64,000 nucleotides of DNA from G965220825 sp965220825. Lineage in GTDB: Bacteria; Pseudomonadota; Alphaproteobacteria; UBA828. Made by a program: the position numbers and the translations under genes. The stretch covers positions 1,488,001 to 1,552,000 of the forward strand of contig OZ244839.1 of NCBI GenBank assembly GCA_965220825.1, written 5' to 3'. Position 1 is the stretch's first letter, and the number at the start of each line of letters is the position of its first letter. Shown here piece after piece: positions 46,567 through 53,965 of this stretch. A model generated the notes under the pieces. It made no database searches. It was not told the DNA's origin and saw nothing but the letters and a program-made list of their open reading frames with translations.

Positions 46567-46718
46567 TTGTTTCGTTGCCGCGGACGAAGACGGGCCGCCG
46601 GCCGGCGGTGATCGACTCGGCGGGTCTCGAACCGTATGTTCCTCCGCACCCCGCGTTCGGGGTTCACCCGGCCGCATGTGTAAGGAGACCAGCGGTTGAG
46701 CACGGTCGGAGCAGGAGG

Positions 46719-48212
46719 GTGACCGACGCTCTGACGGCCGATGTCGCGGTCGTCGGCGGCGGCAACGCGGCGCTGGCGGCGGCGCTCGCCGCAGCCGAAG
46801 GCGGCGCCCGCGTCCGGCTGCTGGAAGCCGCACCCGAAGCCGAGCGAGGCGGAAACAGCGCCTATACCGCCGGCGCCATGCGCGTGGTTTTCGACGATAC
46901 CGAAGCGCTCGCCGCGCTGATGCCCGATCTCACGGAACGCGAGCGCGCCGAGACCGAATTCGGCGCCTACACCACGGACGACTATTTCGACGATATGGGC
47001 CGGCTCACGCACTATCGCGCCGACCCGGACCTCGTCGAGCAGCTCGTGGAGCTGAGCCACCCCACCCTCCTCTGGCTCCGGAAGAAGGGTGTCCGCTTCC
47101 AGCCGAGCTACGGCCGGCAGGCCTTCAAGAGCGGCGGTCGATTCCGCTTCTGGGGCGGGCTCGCCGTCGAGGCCTGGGGCGGCGGGCCAGGCCTGATCGA
47201 GGCGCTCTACCGCGCCGCCGCCGATGCCGGTGTTGCCGTCCATTACGAGGCGGAAGGATACGCCTTGCTCACCGACGATGCCGGTTTCCGCGGCGTCCGC
47301 GCGCGGATCAACGGACGCTCAGTGGACATCGGCGCGCGGGCCGTGGTGCTCGCGAGCGGCGGTTTCGAGGCCAACGCCGCGTGGCGTGCACGCTATCTCG
47401 GCCCCGGCTGGGATCTCGCCAAGGTGCGCGGGACCCGCTTCAACCAGGGCGGCGGGATTCGCATGGCGCTGGAGGCCGGCGCCATGCCCGCCGGAAACTG
47501 GTCCGGATGCCACGCGGTCGCCTGGGACAGGAACGCGCCGCCCTTCGGCGATCTTGCTGTGGGCGACGGGTTCCAGAAGCACAGCTACCCCTTCTCCATC
47601 ATGGTCAATACGGCCGGAGAACGCTTCGTCGACGAGGGCGCCGACTTCCGCAACTACACCTACGCGGCCTACGGACGACGGGTGCTGGAACAGCCGGGAC
47701 AGGCGGCGTGGCAGGTGTTCGATGCGCAAACGGCCCATCTGCTGCGTGACGAATACCGCATCCGCCGCGTGACCAAGGCGAAAGCCGACACGCTGGAAGG
47801 CCTGGCCGCAAAGATGGACGATGTGGACGGCGCGCGCTTCCTCGAGACGGTACGGGCGTACAACGATGCGGTGATGACCGAAATCCCCTTCGACCCCACG
47901 GTGAAGGACGGCCGCGGCACGCGCGGGCTCACGCCGCCCAAGTCCAACTGGTCCAACCGGATCGAAAAGCCGCCGTTCGAGGCCTACGCCGTCACCTGCG
48001 GTATCACGTTCACCTTCGGCGGGCTCGCGATCGACAAGGACGCAGCGGTGCAGGCGGTTTCGGGCACGCCCCTGCCCGGCCTCTTCGCCGCCGGCGAGCT
48101 GGTGGGCGGGCTTTTCTACGACAACTATCCCGGCGGCACCGGTCTGGTCTCCGGCGCCGTGTTCGGCCGGATCGCCGGCGCGGGCGCCGCCCGGTTCGCG
48201 CTGGAAGGCTGA
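46719..48212 (+). CDS. FAD-dependent dehydrogenase, tricarballylate dehydrogenase (TcuA)-like
   Basis: This is a 497-residue flavoprotein of the fumarate reductase/succinate dehydrogenase superfamily. The FAD Rossmann loop is VAVVGGGNAALAAALAAAEG (residues 9-28), with ERGGNSAYTAGAMRVVF next. The C-terminal FTFGGLAIDKDAAV and LFAAGELVGGLFYDNYPGGT close the FAD site. ATP-like or heme motifs are absent. GTG 46719 directly follows AGGAGG, closer than ideal, so the start is uncertain, but upstream codons add nothing homologous. It closely resembles TcuA, which oxidises tricarballylate to aconitate; other substrates are possible, since no TcuB or TcuC is adjacent. Confidence 0.8.
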   Translation: MTDALTADVAVVGGGNAALAAALAAAEGGARVRLLEAAPEAERGGNSAYTAGAMRVVFDDTEALAALMPDLTERERAETEFGAYTTDDYFDDMGRLTHYRADPDLVEQLVELSHPTLLWLRKKGVRFQPSYGRQAFKSGGRFRFWGGLAVEAWGGGPGLIEALYRAAADAGVAVHYEAEGYALLTDDAGFRGVRARINGRSVDIGARAVVLASGGFEANAAWRARYLGPGWDLAKVRGTRFNQGGGIRMALEAGAMPAGNWSGCHAVAWDRNAPPFGDLAVGDGFQKHSYPFSIMVNTAGERFVDEGADFRNYTYAAYGRRVLEQPGQAAWQVFDAQTAHLLRDEYRIRRVTKAKADTLEGLAAKMDDVDGARFLETVRAYNDAVMTEIPFDPTVKDGRGTRGLTPPKSNWSNRIEKPPFEAYAVTCGITFTFGGLAIDKDAAVQAVSGTPLPGLFAAGELVGGLFYDNYPGGTGLVSGAVFGRIAGAGAARFALEG

Positions 48213-48218
48213 GGCACC

Positions 48219-49106
48219 ATGAGCGGTGAGCGCATCGGCTTCATCGGTGTGGGCGTCATGGGCGAGCCTATGTGCCGCAACCTCCTGCGCAAGCATGACG
48301 GGCCGGTCTCCGCCCACGACCTCGACCCTCAGCCGCTGGAACGGCTTGCGGCAGACGGCGCAGGCGTCGCGGACTCCGTTGCGGCGCTCTGCGAAGGGGC
48401 GGACATCGTCTTCCTCTCGCTCCCCTCGGGCCGCGAGGTACGGGAGGTCTGCCTCGGCGAAGGCGGCCTGCTCGCCCACCTGTCCGCCGGGCGGATCGTG
48501 GTGGACACCAGCACCGCCCCGCCAACCCTCGCCCGGGAAATCGAAGAGGCCTTCGCGGCACGCGGCCTCTCCTTCGCCGACGCGCCCGTCGCGCGAACCC
48601 GGCGTGCGGCGGTGGACGGCACACTCAGCATGACGGTCGGCGGCAGTCCGGCGCTGGTGAAGCGGCTGCGCCCGGTGCTCCGCCACATGGCCCGGGACGT
48701 GACCCATTGCGGACCGACCGGCGCGGGCCAGGCGGTCAAGATCCTCAACAACATGATCCTCTTCCAGAACGTCCGCGCGCTCGCCGAAGGCCTGGCGATC
48801 GCGCGCCGCCAGGGCATCGAGCCCGCGACCTTTCTGGAGGCGGTGGCTCGCAGTTCGGGCGACAGCTTCGCACTCCGCAATCACGGCATGAAGGCGATGC
48901 TCGCCGACCATTATCCGGAGGACGCCTTCCCCGTGACCTACGCCCTCAAGGACCTGGAATACGCCCTCGATCTGGCGGCGGACAGCGGGATCGACGCAAG
49001 GGGCGCGGCTCTGGTCAAGACGCTGTTCGTAGACGCCATCGACGCCGGCCTGGGCGCTCGCTACCACCCCGTGGTGGCTAAACTGATCGACCGCGACTCG
49101 CCTTGA
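48219..49106 (+). CDS. 3-hydroxyisobutyrate dehydrogenase family NAD(P)-dependent oxidoreductase
   Basis: This is a 295-residue beta-hydroxyacid dehydrogenase. The nucleotide-binding loop is IGFIGVGVMGEPMCRNLL (residues 6-23), the substrate signature is FADAPVARTRRAAVDGTLSM, and the catalytic lysine lies in GAGQAVKILNNMILFQN. The family signature usually reads D-x-P-V-S-G-G; here the Ser-Gly-Gly is replaced by Ala-Arg-Thr, so substrate binding may differ. It starts 6 bases after the FAD-dependent dehydrogenase and probably works with it in oxidation of a hydroxy-acid or tricarboxylate-type compound. Confidence 0.85.
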   Translation: MSGERIGFIGVGVMGEPMCRNLLRKHDGPVSAHDLDPQPLERLAADGAGVADSVAALCEGADIVFLSLPSGREVREVCLGEGGLLAHLSAGRIVVDTSTAPPTLAREIEEAFAARGLSFADAPVARTRRAAVDGTLSMTVGGSPALVKRLRPVLRHMARDVTHCGPTGAGQAVKILNNMILFQNVRALAEGLAIARRQGIEPATFLEAVARSSGDSFALRNHGMKAMLADHYPEDAFPVTYALKDLEYALDLAADSGIDARGAALVKTLFVDAIDAGLGARYHPVVAKLIDRDSP

Positions 49107-49207
49107 GTCTTCGACCGCGGGTCGTTCCGCCCGCGCTCTGCGGCGGTTTTCGGGCGGATTCTGTGATAGATTGGTTCAATGGATGCGATCCGGCGGACGC
49201 GGTTTTC

Positions 49208-49666
49208 ATGATCGTCTTCGATCTCAAATGCGCGAACGACCATGTGTTCGAGGCTTATTTCGCGGATTCGGCAACCTACGAATCCCAGGTGAAGGCGGGT
49301 GACGTCGCGTGCCCGGTCTGTGGCGACACCTCCGTCGCCAAGGCCCCCATGGCACCCAACATCGCCGTGAGCGGACGGCGGAAGGGCGAGGACGCCCCGC
49401 GCGAGACGCCGGATCGGAGCCGGTCGCTTCCGCCGCCACCCGAAGCGGTGAAGGCCATTTCGGCGCTGCGCCGGATGCGGACCTTCGTCGAGCAGAACTT
49501 CGACAATGTGGGAAAGCGCTTCCCCGAGGAGGCGCGGAAAATCCATTATGGCGATGTGGAGGCGCGCAATATCTATGGCGACGCCACCAAGGAGGAAGCC
49601 GGGGCGCTCAAGGACGAGGGGATAGAAGTCGGCGAAATCCCCTGGGTGTCGCGGCACGACGCCTGA
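49208..49666 (+). CDS. DUF1178 family protein
   Basis: This is a 152-residue protein with the DUF1178 pattern: an N-terminal zinc-ribbon-like part (MIVFDLKCANDHVFEAYF, then ACPVCGDTSVAKAPMAPNIA) with Cys8, Cys36 and Cys39 visible, a variable linker, and a conserved C-terminal helix-rich half (FVEQNFDNVGKRFPEEARKI, NIYGDATKEEAGALKDEGIE). The ATG at 49208 is preferred; an upstream frame of 35 codons is not conserved in appearance. The family is widespread in Alphaproteobacteria, of unknown function. It converges with ubiG. Confidence 0.88.
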   Translation: MIVFDLKCANDHVFEAYFADSATYESQVKAGDVACPVCGDTSVAKAPMAPNIAVSGRRKGEDAPRETPDRSRSLPPPPEAVKAISALRRMRTFVEQNFDNVGKRFPEEARKIHYGDVEARNIYGDATKEEAGALKDEGIEVGEIPWVSRHDA

Positions 49667-49667
49667 A

Positions 49668-50426
49668 TCACGTCGCCGTTGCGGCTTTCAGCGCCCGCGC
49701 CATGTAGTTGACCGAAAGATTCCGGCTCGCCGACCATCGATCAGCCAGCGGATCGTAGACCGCGCCGGTGAGATCGGCCACATCGAGACCGGCCGCGCGC
49801 AGGTGGCGGACCATCTCCGCCGGGCGAATGAAGCGCGACCAGTCGTGCGTACCGGGCGGAAGCCAGCCGAGGATGCGCTCCGCCGCCACGATCGCGAGAA
49901 GATAGGAGGCGGCGGTGCGGTTGAGTGTCGCCACCGCCAGCATGCCGCCGGGCTCGAGCAGCGCGGCGCAGGCCGCGAAGAAGGCGCGCGGATCCGCCAC
50001 ATGCTCCACGATCTCGAGCGCAAGCACGGCATCGAACCGCGCACCCTCGGCGGCGAGCGCTTCGGCCGTGGTGCGGCGATAGTCGATATCGAGCCCCTGC
50101 TCCGCCGCATGGCGCCGCGCGACCTCGATGCCGGCCTCCGCCGCGTCGATAGCCACCACCTCGGCGCCCAGCCGGCGCATGGGCTCGGCGATCAGGCCGC
50201 CGCCGCAGCCGACATCCAGCAAGCGGAGCCCGTCCAGCGGCCTGGCCGTGCGCACGTCCCGGTCTTGGAGCGCCGCGAGGCCGTCCCGCACATAGGCGAT
50301 ACGCACCGGGTTGAGGGCGTGGAGGGCTCGGAACGCACCGTTCGGGTCCCACCAGCGCTCGGCCAGCGCTTCGAAACGCGCAATCTCGGCGGCGTCGACG
50401 CTGGGTGCGTCGAGCTTCTCGGCCAT
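49668..50426 (-). CDS. ubiG: Ubiquinone biosynthesis O-methyltransferase
   Basis: This 252-residue SAM-dependent enzyme carries out both O-methylations of ubiquinone synthesis. The N-terminal EIARFEALAERWWDPNGAF and LNPVRIAYV are diagnostic for UbiG. SAM-binding motif I is LRLLDVGCGGGLIAEPMRRL and motif post I is VVAIDAAEAGIEVA. The membrane-association helix region LPPGTHDWSRFIRPAEM is present. It starts at ATG 50426, about 20 bases downstream of an 11-base C run (G run on its own strand). It is divergent from lysC. Confidence 0.94.
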   Translation of the reverse strand: MAEKLDAPSVDAAEIARFEALAERWWDPNGAFRALHALNPVRIAYVRDGLAALQDRDVRTARPLDGLRLLDVGCGGGLIAEPMRRLGAEVVAIDAAEAGIEVARRHAAEQGLDIDYRRTTAEALAAEGARFDAVLALEIVEHVADPRAFFAACAALLEPGGMLAVATLNRTAASYLLAIVAAERILGWLPPGTHDWSRFIRPAEMVRHLRAAGLDVADLTGAVYDPLADRWSASRNLSVNYMARALKAATAT

Positions 50427-50461
50427 CCGAACGTCCCTTCCATCCGCCCCCCCCCCCGCCC

Positions 50462-50490
50462 TTGCACGGCCGGGGGCAAGTCAGTATGTA
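50462..50490 (+). promoter_or_regulatory. Promoter candidate of lysC
   Basis: TTGCAC at 50462-50467 and TATGTA at 50485-50490 are spaced by 17 bases, about 63 bases before the aspartokinase start at 50554. Confidence 0.5.
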
Positions 50491-50553
50491 GAGGCCCCTC
50501 TGCTCCAGGCAAGCGCCGACGCGCGATTTCGACCCTGGGACCGGCGGCGCTCC

Positions 50554-51777
50554 ATGGCTCTCATCGTCCACAAATATGGCGGTACGTCGGTCGCCGACCT
50601 CGACCGAATCGACCATGTGGCGGACCGCGTCGAGGCGGCCGTCCGGGGCGGCGACCGCGTCGCCGTCGTGGTGTCGGCCATGGCGGGCGTCACCGACCGG
50701 CTCGTCTCCTGGGTGCGCAAGATGGCGCCGCTCCACGACGCCCGCGAATATGACACGGTGACCTCCTCGGGCGAGCAGGTGACCGCCGGCCTGCTCGCGC
50801 TCGCGCTCCAGACCCGGGGCGTAACCGCGCGCTCCTGGCTCGGCTGGCAGATCCCCGTCCATACCGACGACGCCCATGGCGGTGCACGGATCGAGCGCAT
50901 CGAGACAGGCGAGCTCCGCACGCGGCTCGACCGTGGGGAAGTCCCGGTCGTCGCGGGCTTTCAGGGCATCGGGCCGTCAGGACGCATCACCACCTTGGGG
51001 CGCGGCGGGACCGACACCTCGGCCGTCGCCCTCGCCGCCGCGCTTCACGCCGACCGCTGCGATATCTTCACCGACGTGGAAGGCGTGTTTACGGCGGATC
51101 CCAGGATCGTTGCGACCGCCCGCAAGCTGAATAAGATCACCTACGAGGAAATGCTCGAACTCGCCTCCCTCGGTGCCAAGGTCCTCCAGACCCGTTCCGT
51201 GGAGTTGGCGATGAAGAGCGGAGTGCCGCTGCAAGTCGCTTCGAGCTTTACGGACGCGCCCGGCACATTCGTGGTCGACGAGGACGATATCGTGGAGCAG
51301 GAGCGCGTCAGCGGAATCGCCTACAGCCGTGACGAAGCCAAGATCACCGTGGTCGGCGTCCCCGACCGGCCGGGCATCGCGGCGCAGATCTTCGGCCCGC
51401 TCGCCGAAGGCAACATCAATGTGGACATGATCGTGCAGAACGTCTCGGCCGACGGTACGACGGATGTCACTTTCACCGTGACGGAGGCGGAGCTCGACCG
51501 CTCCATCGCCGTTCTGGAACGGGTGCGGGACGGGCTCACCTTTGAACGGCTCGTGTCGGATCCCGACGTGGTGAAGGTCTCGGTGATCGGTGTCGGCATG
51601 CGGAGCCACGCTGGTGTGGCCCAGACCATGTTCGCCACGCTCGCAGGCAAGGGCATCAACATTCAGGTGATCTCGACCTCGGAGATCAAGATCAGCGTTC
51701 TGGTCGCCGAGGAATATGCGGAACTCGCGGTCAGGGCGCTGCATGCCGCCTACAAGCTCGACGCCCATGAACCCTGA
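50554..51777 (+). CDS. lysC: Aspartate kinase
   Basis: This is a 407-residue monofunctional aspartokinase, the first step of lysine, threonine and methionine synthesis. The kinase domain opens with IVHKYGGTSVADLDRI (residues 4-19), with TLGRGGTDTSAVALAAAL and the family Asp/Glu-rich DIFTDVEGVFTADPRI. Two ACT domains follow (ITVVGVPDRPGIAAQIFG and VSVIGVGMRSHAGVAQTMF), which normally confer feedback inhibition by lysine or threonine. The length is typical of the alpha subunit; an internal in-frame start for a beta subunit is not assessed. The next gene overlaps its end by 11 bases. Confidence 0.95.
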   Translation: MALIVHKYGGTSVADLDRIDHVADRVEAAVRGGDRVAVVVSAMAGVTDRLVSWVRKMAPLHDAREYDTVTSSGEQVTAGLLALALQTRGVTARSWLGWQIPVHTDDAHGGARIERIETGELRTRLDRGEVPVVAGFQGIGPSGRITTLGRGGTDTSAVALAAALHADRCDIFTDVEGVFTADPRIVATARKLNKITYEEMLELASLGAKVLQTRSVELAMKSGVPLQVASSFTDAPGTFVVDEDDIVEQERVSGIAYSRDEAKITVVGVPDRPGIAAQIFGPLAEGNINVDMIVQNVSADGTTDVTFTVTEAELDRSIAVLERVRDGLTFERLVSDPDVVKVSVIGVGMRSHAGVAQTMFATLAGKGINIQVISTSEIKISVLVAEEYAELAVRALHAAYKLDAHEP

Positions 51778-52855
51778 CGCCCGCGCCCGTGGGCGCCGCC
51801 GGCTCGATTCCTGCTGGGCGCGCGGGCGGGCGTTCCTCGGCACCCGCTACGCCATACTGGGCGGGGCGATGTCCTGGGTCTCGGAGCGGAACCTGGTGGC
51901 CGCCATTTCCAACGCCGGCGGCTTCGGTGTGGTCGCGACCGGCTCGCTCAGCCCGGCCGCGCTCGGTGCGGAAATCGACGGCGTCCTGGAGCGCTGCGAC
52001 AAGCCCTTCGGGGTCAACATCATCGTCATGCACCCGGAGCTCGACGCACTGATCGAGACCTGCATCGCGCGCCGGGTCGGCCATGTGGTGCTTGCGGGCG
52101 GCCTCCCGCCGAGAAGCGCCGTCGAGCGGCTCAAGGAAGCCGGCGTCCAGGTGATCGCCTTCGCGCCGACACTGCCGGTGGCGCGAAGGCTCGCCCGCCA
52201 GGGGATCGACGCCCTCATCATCGAAGGCATGGAGGCGGGCGGCCATACCGGCCCGGTCTCCACCGGGGTGCTGGCGCAGGAGGTCCTCCCGCATCTGGAC
52301 GAAGTACCGATCTTCATCGGCGGCGGCATCGGGCGGGGGGAAGCGATGGCACTCTACCTCGCCATGGGCGCGGCGGGCTGCCAACTGGGTACGCGTTTCG
52401 TCTGCGCCACCGAATCCATCGCCCATCCGCGCTTCAAGCAGGCATTCATCCGAGCCAATGCGCGAGACGCGCAGCTTTCGCTCCAGATCGATCCGGATTT
52501 TCCCGTGATCCCGGTGCGGGCCATCGCCAACAAGGCGACCGAGCGCTTCCAGGCGTTCCAGATCGAAACCATCGCCAAGGTGCGGAGTGGCGAACTCGAA
52601 CAGGGAGAGGCCCAGCTCGCCATCGAGCATTTCTGGGCCGGCTCGCTCCGCCGCGCGGCCATCGAGGGCGATGTGGAAAACGGCTCGCTGATGGCCGGCC
52701 AGAGTGTCGGCATGGTGACCGCCGAACAATCCACGGCCGATATCGTCGAAGAACTGGTGGCACAGGCCGTGGAGAGGTTCGCCGCCGAGGCCACCCCGGA
52801 GGACGAAGGCGAGGCGAGCGGCGCGCACGGGCCGCCACCCACGACGGACGGGTAA
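51767..52855 (+). CDS. Nitronate monooxygenase family FMN protein
   Basis: This is a 362-residue TIM-barrel flavoprotein of the NMO/2-nitropropane dioxygenase family. Features are YAILGGAMSWVSERNLVAAI, SNAGGFGVVATGSL, the catalytic-site GMEAGGHTGPVST with its His, and PIFIGGGIGRGEAMALYLAMGA for FMN phosphate. ATG 51767 overlaps lysC by 11 bases, an unusual pairing. The product may detoxify alkyl nitronates or act as an enoyl reductase-like enzyme; a metabolic tie to aspartokinase is not obvious. The C-terminus is acidic and poorly conserved-looking. Confidence 0.87.
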   Translation: MNPDARARGRRRLDSCWARGRAFLGTRYAILGGAMSWVSERNLVAAISNAGGFGVVATGSLSPAALGAEIDGVLERCDKPFGVNIIVMHPELDALIETCIARRVGHVVLAGGLPPRSAVERLKEAGVQVIAFAPTLPVARRLARQGIDALIIEGMEAGGHTGPVSTGVLAQEVLPHLDEVPIFIGGGIGRGEAMALYLAMGAAGCQLGTRFVCATESIAHPRFKQAFIRANARDAQLSLQIDPDFPVIPVRAIANKATERFQAFQIETIAKVRSGELEQGEAQLAIEHFWAGSLRRAAIEGDVENGSLMAGQSVGMVTAEQSTADIVEELVAQAVERFAAEATPEDEGEASGAHGPPPTTDG

Positions 52856-52930
52856 CCGGGGCCGCCTTGGCGTGTCAGGCGCTCTCTACAAGCCGTTCCC
52901 GATATCCGCTCTCGCCCGAAACGCGCACCC

Positions 52931-53965
52931 TCACGCCGCGGCCAGGGCGCCCTTGCGCCAAGCCCGGATGTAGCGCATGCAGTGCTCGTCTCGCCCCAGC
53001 AGCACGTCTTCGGCGAGGCGATAGCGCGGCGTTTCGCGGTCCATCGCGAAGACGGAGGCCGGCGGACTCGCCACCGGATCCATGATGCCGCCGTCGGCAC
53101 CCGCCTCCACCGCCAGCAGCAGGAATGCCTCGTTCAGCAGGCGGCGGGCGGGCAGGCCGAACGAGACGTTGCTCATGCCGCCCGTGATGTGGATCTCCGG
53201 GCCGAAACGCTCCCGCAATGCGCGAATCGCATCGAGGCAGTGGCACCCATAGCGCCCGTCCACTGCGGCGGGGAACACCAGCGGGTCGATATGGATGTCG
53301 TCGAGCGCAAAGCCCTTTTCCAGCGCCGCCTCCACCATGCGCGACGCATTCGCAACCCGCTCTTCGGCACCGTCCGGCATGCCTCTCTCGCCGGCGGCGG
53401 TCGCGACGACGCGGCAGTCGTGAGCGCGGGCGAGGTCAAGCGCGTCCGGTCGTTCGAGGGAGGCGGAGTTGAGCATGGGCCGCGGGCCGCCCGGTGCAAG
53501 TGCCTCGAGCCCCGCCCGGATCACGTCCACGCTGGAGGAATCCACCGAGACGGGAAGCGCCGTCATGTCCTGGACCGCCGGCGCCAGCCACGCCATGGCG
53601 GCGGTCTGCACCGCGAGCTTGGGGGAGAGCTCGTCCACATTGAGGTCGAGGAATGCGGCACCCGCCGACTCCTGACTCCGCGCCAGAGCCTCGATATAGC
53701 GGACGCCCTCCGCCGGATCGCCCTCTGCCACACCGGTGGCGGTCTCGACCGCGACCTGAACGTGCTTGACGCGCCCCTCCTCGTAATCCCTGGTCCGCTT
53801 CGCCGCCTCGTGGATGGCAAGGGCGCGCTCCTCGCCGTCCGCCGCCCGGTAGAGGATGGATTCGACACCGCCCCGCTCCGCAATCCGCCGACCCTTGCGC
53901 AACAGCACGCGGGTCGCGTGGATATTCTCTCCGATGGTGATGAAACGCGGCGCAACGGTGCTCAT
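52931..53965 (-). CDS. Methyltetrahydrofolate:corrinoid methyltransferase (DHPS-like, component MT II)
   Basis: This 344-residue pterin-binding TIM barrel of the dihydropteroate synthase superfamily resembles AcsE and the MT II proteins of O-demethylases. Family stretches are RFITIGENIHATRVLLRKG, FLDLNVDELSP, PVSVDSSSVDVIRAGLEAL, VVATAAGERGMPDGAEERV and IHIDPLVFPAAVDGRYG. It would pass the methyl group from the methylated corrinoid protein to tetrahydrofolate. ATG 53965 overlaps the stop of the activase gene by 4 bases; an open frame reaching further upstream lies inside that gene and is disregarded. It is the last gene of the five-gene minus-strand operon. Confidence 0.85.
   Translation of the reverse strand: MSTVAPRFITIGENIHATRVLLRKGRRIAERGGVESILYRAADGEERALAIHEAAKRTRDYEEGRVKHVQVAVETATGVAEGDPAEGVRYIEALARSQESAGAAFLDLNVDELSPKLAVQTAAMAWLAPAVQDMTALPVSVDSSSVDVIRAGLEALAPGGPRPMLNSASLERPDALDLARAHDCRVVATAAGERGMPDGAEERVANASRMVEAALEKGFALDDIHIDPLVFPAAVDGRYGCHCLDAIRALRERFGPEIHITGGMSNVSFGLPARRLLNEAFLLLAVEAGADGGIMDPVASPPASVFAMDRETPRYRLAEDVLLGRDEHCMRYIRAWRKGALAAA

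Noticed and set aside
46622..46660. Possible tRNA end because of a TCTCGAACC-like string
   Set aside because: No cloverleaf can be folded around it and no acceptor stem or CCA-adjacent pairing was found.
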